Source: Akkermansiaceae bacterium | GTDB lineage: Bacteria > Verrucomicrobiota > Verrucomicrobiia > Verrucomicrobiales > Akkermansiaceae | NCBI GenBank assembly: GCA_024233115.1 | Contig: JACKQB010000006.1 | Location: 124,001 to 188,000, forward strand | Reading direction: 5' to 3' | DNA: 64,000 nucleotides | Shown here: piece after piece, positions 1 through 7,286 of the stretch | Layout of the letters: each line of letters begins with the position of its first letter | Numbering within the stretch: position 1 is the stretch's first letter | Position numbers and translations under genes: made by a program | The notes under the pieces: model-generated | What the model was told of the DNA's origin: nothing | Seen by the model: the letters and a program-made list of their open reading frames with translations, nothing else | Database searches by the model: none

Positions 1-577
1 CTCGTGGCTTGTGGAAAATCCACCCCGGCTCGCGCACCTGGTGATCATCGATGACCGGGCTGGGTTCAGGTTCAATTTCGGCGGCCGCCGCCTCAAGAAT
101 CGAATGGGCAACACTGGCACAGGCATACTTCTGGATCTCGTAGAGATAAAAACCGCTGCTCTCCCAGTCCTCGTGTAATGATAGAAACACATCAGGCACC
201 GGCTGCCGGGCCAGCCAGCCGACATGCCCGCGCACCTCATCCGTCGCCATCCGTAAATAATCCCTGTTGAGATCCACTCCCTGCGCATTCCCGCGGGTGC
301 CGGCCGCTATCCCGGTCGGGTTGATCAGCGGACAAATCCGCCACTCGACCTCATTCCCAAAACATCCCTCAGCCATCATCTCCATCACCGCCCGGGGGCC
401 GGCGGGTTCGTCGCCATGCATTCCCGACGACAGATAAACCCTGGCACCACCTGCCACCGACCGGGTAAATGCGGGGATCTCATACCCGCCCACCGCCGCG
501 ACCACTTCACGCACAAAACCACGCCCTGCCGCCAGACGACTGAATGTTTGTAAATAATCGGCTACATCAAAACTCAC
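1..577 (-). CDS. M14-family zinc carboxypeptidase-like protein (C-terminus outside window)
   Basis: The reverse strand reads an open frame from a GTG at 577 to the window edge; an in-frame TAG lies four codons upstream, so GTG is the first possible start. The protein contains GMHGDEPAG (the HxxE zinc-binding motif), VDLNRDY (the Asn-Arg substrate region of M14 enzymes) and a later LHEDWE (third zinc ligand His). These are the hallmarks of M14 carboxypeptidases and the related succinylglutamate desuccinylase/aspartoacylase group. No signal peptide is visible, so it is probably cytoplasmic and may act on peptides or N-acyl amino acids. The catalytic C-terminal Glu lies beyond the window. It is divergent to galE with about 60 bp between them. 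Family is well supported; the substrate is unknown. Confidence 0.8.
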   Translation of the reverse strand, partial: MSFDVADYLQTFSRLAAGRGFVREVVAAVGGYEIPAFTRSVAGGARVYLSSGMHGDEPAGPRAVMEMMAEGCFGNEVEWRICPLINPTGIAAGTRGNAQGVDLNRDYLRMATDEVRGHVGWLARQPVPDVFLSLHEDWESSGFYLYEIQKYACASVAHSILEAAAAEIEPEPSPVIDDHQVREPGWIFHKPR

Positions 578-597
578 GCGATGACTCTAATACCCAA

Positions 598-630
598 ACT
601 TGAAACTTGAAACTTCAAACTTGAAACTTA
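598..630. repeat. Short 7-bp tandem repeat upstream of galE
   Basis: Five units of the ACTTGAA type (one ACTTCAA, last unit diverged) lie head to tail in the 60-bp gap between the divergent M14 gene and galE. There is no clear Shine-Dalgarno sequence before the galE ATG, so the repeat occupies most of the space where promoter or leader signals should be. Its function is unknown. Confidence 0.6.
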
Positions 631-640
631 GTCTGAACTC

Positions 641-1636
641 ATGAACGTCCTCGTCGTCGGAGGCGCTGGCTACATCGGTAGCCACTGCGTGAGACAACTC
701 CAAGCTGCTGGCCACTCTCCTTTTGTTCTCGATAACCTCGTTTACGGCCACCGCGCCGCCGTTGCCGACGATATCCCCTTCTTCGAGCAAGACCTTGGAA
801 ACCGCGCCGCCGTTAGAAAAATCCTCGCGGACAACAAGATCGAGGTCGTGATGCACTTCGCCGCCTACATCAACGTCGGTGAATCGGTGAACATCCCGCT
901 GAAATACTACGAGAACAACGTGGGCAACACCATCCAGCTGCTGCTCGCCATGACCGATGCCGGGGTGAAGAAATTCGTCTTTTCCTCCACCTGCGCCACC
1001 TACGGCGAGCCGGATACCCTGCCACTCGTCGAAGACCTTCCACAAGAACCCATCAACCCCTACGGCCAGACCAAACTCCAGGTCGAAGCCATTCTCAAGG
1101 ACCTCGCCCATGCCGGGGAAATCTCCTCCGCCGTCTTCCGCTACTTCAATGCCTCCGGCGCCGCCGCCGACGGCACCATCGGCGAAGACCACTTCCCCGA
1201 AAGCCACCTGATCCCACTCGCCATTTTTGCCGCGACCGGACAACGCGGCGCGCTCAAAATCTTTGGCACCGACTACCCGACGCCCGACGGCACTTGTCTG
1301 CGCGACTACATCCACGTCGACGACCTTTCACGCGCCCACATCGCCGTTTTTGACCAGCTCGACGAGCCTAACACATTTGTCCACTACAATCTGGGGACTG
1401 GCAAACCCACCTCTGTCCGTGAAATCCTTGATGCGGTGGAAAAAGTCACCGGTCTGCCCGTACCCGCCGAAGAAGCGCCGCGCCGCCCCGGTGATCCGCC
1501 ATCGCTCTATGCCGACAACACCAAGGCCCGCAAAGGCCTCGGCTGGGAGCCCGAGCACATGGACATCGAGTCCACCATCGCCTCCGCCTGGAGATGGCAC
1601 CAAAGCCACCCCGACGGCTACGGCGACCCGAAGTAG
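641..1636 (+). CDS. galE: UDP-glucose 4-epimerase
   Basis: The 331-residue protein interconverts UDP-glucose and UDP-galactose (Leloir pathway and sugar-nucleotide supply) in the cytoplasm. The Rossmann dinucleotide motif GGAGYIG is at residues 7-13, the extended-SDR Tyr-x-x-x-Lys pair at Y141/K145 (NPYGQTK), and the Ser/Thr-rich SSTCATYG strand just before it. Length matches bacterial GalE (about 330-340 residues), and the C-terminal RRPGDPPSLYAD motif is typical of the family. The ATG at 641 opens directly into the nucleotide-binding strand MNVLVVGGAG, so the start is safe. The stop codon falls inside a dispersed repeat also found at 45.6 kb. Activity on N-acetylated UDP-sugars cannot be excluded. 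Confidence 0.95.
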   Translation: MNVLVVGGAGYIGSHCVRQLQAAGHSPFVLDNLVYGHRAAVADDIPFFEQDLGNRAAVRKILADNKIEVVMHFAAYINVGESVNIPLKYYENNVGNTIQLLLAMTDAGVKKFVFSSTCATYGEPDTLPLVEDLPQEPINPYGQTKLQVEAILKDLAHAGEISSAVFRYFNASGAAADGTIGEDHFPESHLIPLAIFAATGQRGALKIFGTDYPTPDGTCLRDYIHVDDLSRAHIAVFDQLDEPNTFVHYNLGTGKPTSVREILDAVEKVTGLPVPAEEAPRRPGDPPSLYADNTKARKGLGWEPEHMDIESTIASAWRWHQSHPDGYGDPK

Positions 1637-1722
1637 GGCGGCTTTGCAAGCTGCCGACAACCTGGATACGGCTACCCATCCTGCCGACAAGCGACAAACC
1701 TGTCCTCCTGTCCGGCACCTCT
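1630..1722. repeat. Dispersed palindromic repeat, copy 1
   Basis: This stretch is about 80% identical by eye to 45629-45713. Both copies begin CGAAGTAGGGCGGCT, contain a small palindrome (GCGGCT..TGCA.GC.GCC) and a second one built on GACAAG and CTTGTC-like arms, and lie between two genes. Copy 1 begins at the last codons of galE and ends at the broken start of the GH106 fragment. It looks like an interspersed non-coding repeat of the REP/MITE kind; no transposase was seen. Confidence 0.65.
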
Positions 1723-1723
1723 C

Positions 1724-3877
1724 ATGGGGCCTTATCGACGGCCGGTATGGCATTGCCCGACCGCACTGGAAACCGCACTGGAAACCGCACTGGAAAGCAA
1801 GGGCATCGACGCGCATTTCGAGCGTTGGCTGTTGCCGATCATCGAACGCGCCGGCGACAAGGCGGGGCGCACGCTGAAATACATCCACATCGACAGTTGG
1901 GAAGGTGGCCGCCAGAACTGGTCGTCAGATTTCCCACAGGAGTTTCTCAAACGCCGCGGCTACGCAATCGAGCCGTGGCTGCCTGCGCTGGCTGGCCGAG
2001 TGGTGAAAAGTGTCGACTTGACCGAGCGTTTCTTCCGCGACATGCGCCTGACGGTGCAGGAGGTGATGCTGAACGAATACATCGACCGCCTGAAGGAGCG
2101 CTGCGCCGAATACGGTATCCAGTTTTCCTGCGAACCCTACGGACGTGTCTGTGTCAATGCGCTCGACTACGCCAGCCGCGCCGACCTGGTGATCGGCGAG
2201 TTCTGGACCGGGCGCAAACAGCGTCCGCCCTATGTCGGTCGTTGGGAGCCACTGTTTGATGCGGAGAAATTCCCGCCCGATCGGCCGCAGTTCGCCGGTT
2301 ACTGGTATAACTCGATGAAAGGCCTGGCATCCATCGCCAACACCTACGGCAAGAGCGTCGTCGGCGCGGAAGCCTTCACCGGCTGCCGCGGCTGGGGCGA
2401 TCACCCTTACCTGTTGAAATCGATGGGCGACGAGGCCTTTGCCGAGGGCATCAACCGCTACATTTACCACCTCTACGCGCACCAGCCCTACGATGACATG
2501 CAGCCGGGGCTGACCCACCGCCGCTGGGGGCAGCACATCAACCGCCACCAGACCTGGTGGAACATGAGCGGTGATTACTTCGACTACGTCGCCCGCTGCC
2601 AGTTCCTGCTGCAGCAAGGCCGCCGCGTGGTGGACGTCGCCTGTTTCTACGACGAGTCCGCGCCGCTGAGTTTTAACGATATCCATTTCGACCCGCCGGC
2701 TGGATACGACTACGATCTCTGCACCTCGGAAATCATCGCCAGAATGGAAGTCCGCGACGGTAAATTGGTGCTGCCCACCGGCGTCAGCTACCGCTACCTG
2801 GTGGTTTGGCCGGACCGGATGAGCCTGCCACTGGCACGCAATATCGAAAAACTGCGCAGCGCGGGTGCAACGGTTTATGTTCAGCAGGAAGTCGTTGGCA
2901 CCCTTGGGCTGGAAGGTTTTCCCAGCGCCGATGCCGAGGTCAAAAAAATCGCCGCGAACTGGCCGCGCCTACCGAAGGGCAGGCTCCCTGAAGTGTTTGA
3001 AAATGACAAACTCGCGCCGGACTTCAGCGGTGAGGGGCTGAACTGGATGCACCGCTTCGTCGATGGCGTGGACTTCTATTTCGTCGCCAACCCGGACGAC
3101 AAAGAGGTCGAGCGCGAGTGCCGCTTCCGCGTGACCGGCAAGCAGGCCGAGCTGTGGAATCCCGAGACCGGCGAAATCACCCGCCTGCCCGGAGTGCAAA
3201 GCCAGGACGGCATCAGCAGCGTGAAACTGCGCTTCGGCCCGACCCAAAGCTGGTTCGTCGTCTTCCGCGACAAGGCGAGTGGCGGACAGCTTGCAGCCAA
3301 GCCATTTCCCACTTGGAAAACCCAACAGGAGTTGGCGGCAACGAACTGGAAACTATCCTTCGATCCCAAACGCGGCAGCGATCAAACCCTGACCCTCGAC
3401 AAGCTGCGCTCGTGGACCGAGTTCGACCAGCCGCTGGTGAAATACTACTCCGGCACCGCCGTTTACCGCGCCCAGGTGGAGGTTGCCGCCGACATCGTAT
3501 CGGCCGGCCCCTTGTTCCTCGACCTCGGCGAGGTCAGCGCCATCGCGCGGGTCAAGGTCAACGGCAAGGACTGCGGCATCGCCTGGAAACCACCCTACCG
3601 CGTGGATGTCAGCAAGGCGCTGGTCGCCGGAGCTAACAGCCTGGAAATCGAAGTCGCCAACACCTGGCGCAACCGGATGATCGGCGACGAGCATTTACCG
3701 CTCGACGCCAACTGGAAGTCATGGGAAAAACTCAACGCCTGGCCGGAGTGGTTCAAGCAGGGCAAACCGCGCCCGAGCGGTCGTCTCAGCTTCACCACCG
3801 CGCGCCACTACACCCCGGACGCTGCCCTGCAACCTTCCGGACTGCTCGGCCCGGTGCGCATCATCTCCCGCAAGTGA
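1724..3877 (+). pseudogene. 5'-truncated GH106 alpha-L-rhamnosidase
   Basis: The open frame (717 codons) matches the middle and C-terminal parts of GH106 rhamnosidases: IHIDSWEGGRQNW, FSCEPYG, the acid-rich VIGEFW, GAEAFTG, and a C-terminal beta-sandwich (VKVNGKDCGIAWKPPYRVDV, LEIEVANTW). Family members are usually 1000-1100 residues and secreted. This one lacks roughly the first 350 residues and any signal peptide. Recognisable homology begins near codon 25 (KGIDAHFERW). The preceding codons come from a dispersed repeat and a triple 12-bp repeat that encodes TALE three times. The remaining frame is intact, so the truncation may be recent or the fragment may still be translated, but a working secreted enzyme is unlikely. 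GH106 enzymes release alpha-L-rhamnose from pectins and related glycans. Confidence 0.8.
1761..1796. repeat. Three perfect copies of a 12-bp tandem repeat
   Basis: The unit CCGCACTGGAAA occurs three times without mismatch, exactly at the point where GH106 homology starts. It is in frame with the GH106 fragment. It probably marks the deletion junction that removed the 5' part of the gene. Confidence 0.9.
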
Positions 3878-3929
3878 CGCGACGGGCACGTAACAGTGTG
3901 CCAAATATACCGTCGATACTGGGGCAACA

Positions 3930-3979
3930 AAAAGCTCCGGGGCATGGGACATTGCTGTCAACCATACCACCGGAGCTTT
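3930..3979 (-). terminator. Probable intrinsic terminator of the PEP-CTERM gene at 4034
   Basis: On the reverse strand AAAGCTCCGG pairs with CCGGAGCTTT across a loop of about 28 nt and is followed by TTTTTG. It lies about 55 bp after the stop codon at 4034 and may also serve the converging GH106 fragment. Confidence 0.6.
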
Positions 3980-4033
3980 GAGATGTTTTTTATAGCCTCC
4001 AGCCGGTGAATGGACCGGCCGAGGCGTTTCCTG

Positions 4034-4864
4034 TCAGCGTCTGCGGCGCAGGACAAAGGCGCACAGCCCCAGTGCCGAGAGCAGGGCGGACGATGGCTCG
4101 GGCACCTGGGTCAGACTGACATCGTCAACAAGCAGGCGGATTGTCTCGCCGCTATCATAGCCGTCGTTCAGGAGGTTGAAGGAGAGGGTCGCATTGTTGC
4201 CATTGGTACCCAGCGTGTCGCTGATGGTCACGGTGTGGCTGACCTGTGCCCAGTCGCCGCCGGAGGCAGCACTATCCAGATCCAGGTAGTAATCCGCCGT
4301 GATCCCCTCCGCCGCAGCTTCTGCGGCTGAACCTGTGTAAACGGTGAAATCCCCGATCCACGGCCAGTCTCCCTGGGACTGGAAACCGATGCGGGCGAAG
4401 CCATCCTCTTTCTGCCAGCCTGCAAAGTTTTCGATACCGAGCCACATCGTGATGTTAATCTGCGCGCCACGGATTTCCCCGACCGTCAACGCATGGCTGC
4501 TGCCGTTGCTGTCGGAGGTGCCCTGCAGCCCTTGATAGAGCCAGGCGCTGCCGCCGCTGCCGCTGACATACATCATGGCGACCTGCTCGTTGGAGCCGCC
4601 GTCGTGCGTGCTCCAGTTGGTTTCCCCAACCACGTTTTTGTGTCGGGTTTCTCCGAAGCCGCCACCGTTGTCGCGGGTCCAGCCGGTGATGTCGGCGTCC
4701 GCCTCCTGGCCGTCGGTCCGGGCAGGTGCCTCAAAGCCCGCATTGGCAAGCGGGTCCAGGCTGGTAAGGGCTGCGGATGCCGGCAGCGCGATAGCCAGTA
4801 GGCAGCTTGCAATTCCCCCCTTGTGCCAAAGGGCTGTCTGGTATGTGGAAGTCATGGTTTTCAT
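4034..4864 (-). CDS. PEP-CTERM surface protein, 276 aa
   Basis: The protein has an N-terminal signal peptide (hydrophobic stretch around residues 17-31 ending LPASA), a beta-rich extracellular domain beginning LANAGFEAP...GWTRD and ending LLVDDVSL (the DUF642/HpiC1-like jelly-roll style), and a C-terminal sorting tail: PEPSS, a hydrophobic helix and RRRR. PEP-CTERM proteins are processed by an exosortase and carried to the outer surface; no exosortase gene is in the window. It is divergent from the AraC regulator at 5063, and the shared 200-bp intergenic region is duplicated at 6.95-7.15 kb. This suggests that the regulator controls it. The ligand is unknown; binding of a glycan is inferred from context only. 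Confidence 0.85.
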   Translation of the reverse strand: MKTMTSTYQTALWHKGGIASCLLAIALPASAALTSLDPLANAGFEAPARTDGQEADADITGWTRDNGGGFGETRHKNVVGETNWSTHDGGSNEQVAMMYVSGSGGSAWLYQGLQGTSDSNGSSHALTVGEIRGAQINITMWLGIENFAGWQKEDGFARIGFQSQGDWPWIGDFTVYTGSAAEAAAEGITADYYLDLDSAASGGDWAQVSHTVTISDTLGTNGNNATLSFNLLNDGYDSGETIRLLVDDVSLTQVPEPSSALLSALGLCAFVLRRRR

Positions 4865-5062
4865 CGTTCGTGGTACTTGTCTTGGATATATTTATTGCGA
4901 ATGGACGCATTGACAGAGCATGGTCATACAGACTCCGCTCCATGAGAATGCCTTTTTACCGGGATTTGATCAAGATTTTTGAACCCAAGGATTGAGCCAT
5001 TATTTATTGTGTTTTTCCTTTATCTGTATTGTTTTTATGCCTATTTACCCATCAATCAAGCC
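4865..5062. promoter_or_regulatory. Divergent promoter region, copy 1 (duplicated at 6955-7151)
   Basis: The AT-rich interval between the divergent PEP-CTERM gene and araC-type gene contains blocks ATGGACGCATTGACAGAGCA, CAGACTCCGCTC, GAGAATGCCTTTTTACCGGG, TCAAGATTTTT and ATTATTTATT. The same blocks, in the same order, occur between the second PEP-CTERM gene (6270) and a regulator remnant (7152). Conservation of an intergenic region when the adjacent regulator has decayed suggests real operator or promoter content. Confidence 0.6.
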
Positions 5063-5959
5063 ATGATGAAACCGTTCAGACAATCCCTGCCCGTCGGCAA
5101 CGCGCGTTTCCACGACCCTCTTTATCTGACCAGCATCGGCTGTGAGGACATCGGGGTGGCCGAACGCTACCCGCACGCCGACGCACCGTTGTTTTTCTTC
5201 GACTGGGACGAGGGGCGCATCCTGCCGGAAAGCTGTCTGGTGCTCGTCACTGGTGGCCAGGGGGAGCTGCATAGCGACAAAGGGCGGGTGCGGCTCGGGG
5301 CGGGTGACGTGTTCCTGGTCCAGCCCGGCGAGTGGCACCGGCACCGCCCCCTGCCGGAGACCGGGTGGTCGATCTGGTGGATTCATTACCACGGCGATGA
5401 TTCGGCGCGCTGGAGCCGGGAGGGGCTCTACAAATTGTCCGGTAATCTGGTGGAGGTGGCCGACCGTGGACTGTTTCAGGCCCAGTTCGAGCGCCTGTTG
5501 AAATCACTGCATGACGACGTCAAGTCGGTGTCGCACAACATCATCATGCAGACATACGGGCTGCTGTCCCATATTTTGTTAGACAGCCATGCGGATGAGG
5601 TGAATACGACCGGTCTAACGAAGGACGGGGTGGTCAACGAGGCGATCGACTACATCTGGGGCTATGGCCACTGGGCGCTGACGGTGCCCGATGTGGCGCG
5701 GCATCTCGGAATTGCGCGGCGGACCCTCGACCGACGGTTCAGCAAGGCGCGCGGGCGCAGTGTGCTGGAGGAAATCCTGAACTGCAAGCTGACCCGCTCG
5801 GCAAGGCTGCTGCGCGAGACGGACATGCAGATCAAGGAGATTGTCCACCGGGCGGGTTTCAGCTCGGACGAGCAGTTCCGGGTGGCGTTTCACAGGGCCT
5901 ACGGCAGCTCCCCCGGCGCCTACCGGAAAAGCTGCGGCGAACAGCAGGAGTCGGGGTAA
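5063..5959 (+). CDS. AraC/XylS-family transcriptional regulator
   Basis: This cytoplasmic regulator has an N-terminal cupin-like sensing domain (about residues 20-120, with GQGELHSDKGRVRLGAGDVFLV) and a C-terminal double helix-turn-helix AraC domain (about 190-290: VPDVARHLGIARRTLDRRF, then IVHRAGFSSDEQFRVAFHRA and the final PGAYR). Two consecutive ATGs at 5063 and 5066 begin MMKPFRQS. Upstream in-frame sequence is AT-rich and reads as non-coding, so the start was placed here, giving 298 residues. Such regulators usually bind a sugar and activate adjacent glycan genes. It is divergent from the PEP-CTERM gene at 4864. A broken copy of its 5' end lies at 7152. Confidence 0.85.
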   Translation: MMKPFRQSLPVGNARFHDPLYLTSIGCEDIGVAERYPHADAPLFFFDWDEGRILPESCLVLVTGGQGELHSDKGRVRLGAGDVFLVQPGEWHRHRPLPETGWSIWWIHYHGDDSARWSREGLYKLSGNLVEVADRGLFQAQFERLLKSLHDDVKSVSHNIIMQTYGLLSHILLDSHADEVNTTGLTKDGVVNEAIDYIWGYGHWALTVPDVARHLGIARRTLDRRFSKARGRSVLEEILNCKLTRSARLLRETDMQIKEIVHRAGFSSDEQFRVAFHRAYGSSPGAYRKSCGEQQESG

Positions 5960-5980
5960 GCGCATCCGTTCGGCGCCGGG

Positions 5981-6082
5981 TCGCCTCCCTCAAGCGCCGC
6001 CGGCGACGATCCGGACGTCCTTGCGCCGTGACTCCGGGGTGACGGTGAGTTTTTCGAGTTTGCCGTTCTTGTAAACGCCCTC
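5981..6082 (-). pseudogene. 3'-end remnant of a DUF5703 glycosidase gene
   Basis: These 102 bp match 7278-7379, the C-terminal codons and stop region of the DUF5703 gene at 7287, with two mismatches by eye. The similarity ends abruptly at GCCCTC. Nothing else of the gene remains. Together with the AraC remnant at 7152 it shows that a PEP-CTERM/araC/glycosidase unit was once tandemly duplicated and then reduced. Confidence 0.9.
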
Positions 6083-6205
6083 ACCTCCGCCGATCAAGGC
6101 ATCGCCCCATGGCTACTCGTCCCCGGTCTCATCCACTATGACCCGCGTCATCATTATACCTGAAAAGCGAAAGGTGCGCATTTTTCCCAGCTAGCGTTAC
6201 AAACG

Positions 6206-6237
6206 AAAAGCCCGCCCCCAGTGAAGGGAACGGGCTT
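6206..6237 (-). terminator. Intrinsic terminator of the PEP-CTERM gene at 6270
   Basis: On the reverse strand AAGCCCG and CGGGCTT arms, extended by a GGGA/CCCC-type inner stem, are followed by TTTTCG. It lies about 30 bp after the stop codon at 6270. Confidence 0.7.
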
Positions 6238-6269
6238 GGAAAATGATTCTCGCTGTTAAAGGCAGCCCA

Positions 6270-6935
6270 TTACTTGCGGCGGCGTAGGATCAGTGCAAGT
6301 CCGCCGAGACCAAGGAGAGCCGCTGATGATGGCTCTGGAACCTCAGTAACGTCGTAACTCACGTTATCGATAAATGTGGTGCGGTCGCCGGATTGGGCGA
6401 TGCTAGTGAACTGCACATTGTAGGTGCCAGCAGTGACAATGGTCCCCTCGTTGGAACTGACCGCATTCCAAGAACCAACCGTCGGAGTGAAGTTGCCGAG
6501 GTTGATCGTGGCCGCCCCGATGAGCGACACATTGATCGTCAGTGCCCCGGATCCTACATTGCGTCCAGCAGCGAAGAGGTCGATCGTTACTTTATCTCCG
6601 GCATTAAACGCATGCCCGGCCGTATCAGTGAGTGTCCCTGTCCAAGTTCCGTTATTACCATTGGAAAACTGCCCATAGCCCGTGCCCGACGGCGGTGTCG
6701 GCACCCCCGTGTAGCCGAGCTGATTATCGTCGATTGCTGTCCGTCCCTGGGGCCCGGCCGGTAGAGCGGCGACGGTCCATTGACCCGTTGAAGCAGGGCC
6801 AGTGCTTCCCCAGCCTGTTTCTGTCGTGTAGGTAAGGCCATCGAAGTTATCGGTAACGATAGTCGTTGCGGAGCCAAGCTGAATGAGCGCGGCCGACATT
6901 GCGAAGCCGAGCAAGGCTTTTTGATTTGTTTTCAT
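6270..6935 (-). CDS. PEP-CTERM surface protein, 221 aa
   Basis: It has a signal peptide (MKTNQKALLGFAMSAALIQL, cleaved near GSA), a secreted beta-rich domain with no family I recognise, ending FIDNVSYDV, and the tail VPEPSSAALLGLGGLALILRRRK for exosortase sorting. The upstream region is a second copy of the one between the 4034 gene and the AraC regulator, but the divergent gene here is only a remnant. The domain differs from that of the 4034 protein although the promoters are related. A terminator follows. Surface localisation is well supported by the tail; function is unknown. Confidence 0.85.
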   Translation of the reverse strand: MKTNQKALLGFAMSAALIQLGSATTIVTDNFDGLTYTTETGWGSTGPASTGQWTVAALPAGPQGRTAIDDNQLGYTGVPTPPSGTGYGQFSNGNNGTWTGTLTDTAGHAFNAGDKVTIDLFAAGRNVGSGALTINVSLIGAATINLGNFTPTVGSWNAVSSNEGTIVTAGTYNVQFTSIAQSGDRTTFIDNVSYDVTEVPEPSSAALLGLGGLALILRRRK

Positions 6936-7151
6936 GGGTTGTGTTGGTGGTTGTTGCGAAATTTTTTATTAAAAATGGACGCATTGACAGAGCATGCGTC
7001 ATACAGACTCCGCTCTGTGAGAATGCCTTTTTACCGGGGTTTACTCAAGATTTTTTAACCCAAAGATTGAGACATTATTTATTTTATAATCCCTTTAATT
7101 TAGTAGCCAATCTATCTAATTACCCATAAATCTGGCCATGAACAGGTCGAG

Positions 7152-7256
7152 ATGAAACCTTTTAGGCAATCCCAGCCCGTCGGCAACGCATGTTTCTACG
7201 GCCCTCTTTATCTGACCAGCATTGGCGGCAAGCACATCGGGGTAGCCGAGTGCTAG
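7152..7256 (+). pseudogene. 5' remnant of the AraC-family regulator
   Basis: Codons from MKPFRQS to GVAEC match the first 36 or so codons of the gene at 5063 (MKPFRQSLPVGNARF... versus MKPFRQSQPVGNACF...), then hit TAG where the intact gene has Tyr (RYPH versus C-stop-PH). Similarity ends a few bases later, and the rest of the gene is absent. The upstream 200 bp are also duplicated. Confidence 0.9.
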
Positions 7257-7286
7257 CCGCATCTGTTAGTCTCAGGATCGCCTCCC

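Noticed and set aside
4979..5062. TTG-initiated N-terminal extension of the AraC regulator with a hydrophobic stretch
   Set aside because: The region is AT-rich, is conserved as intergenic DNA in the duplicated copy, and would add an odd hydrophobic leader to a cytoplasmic regulator.
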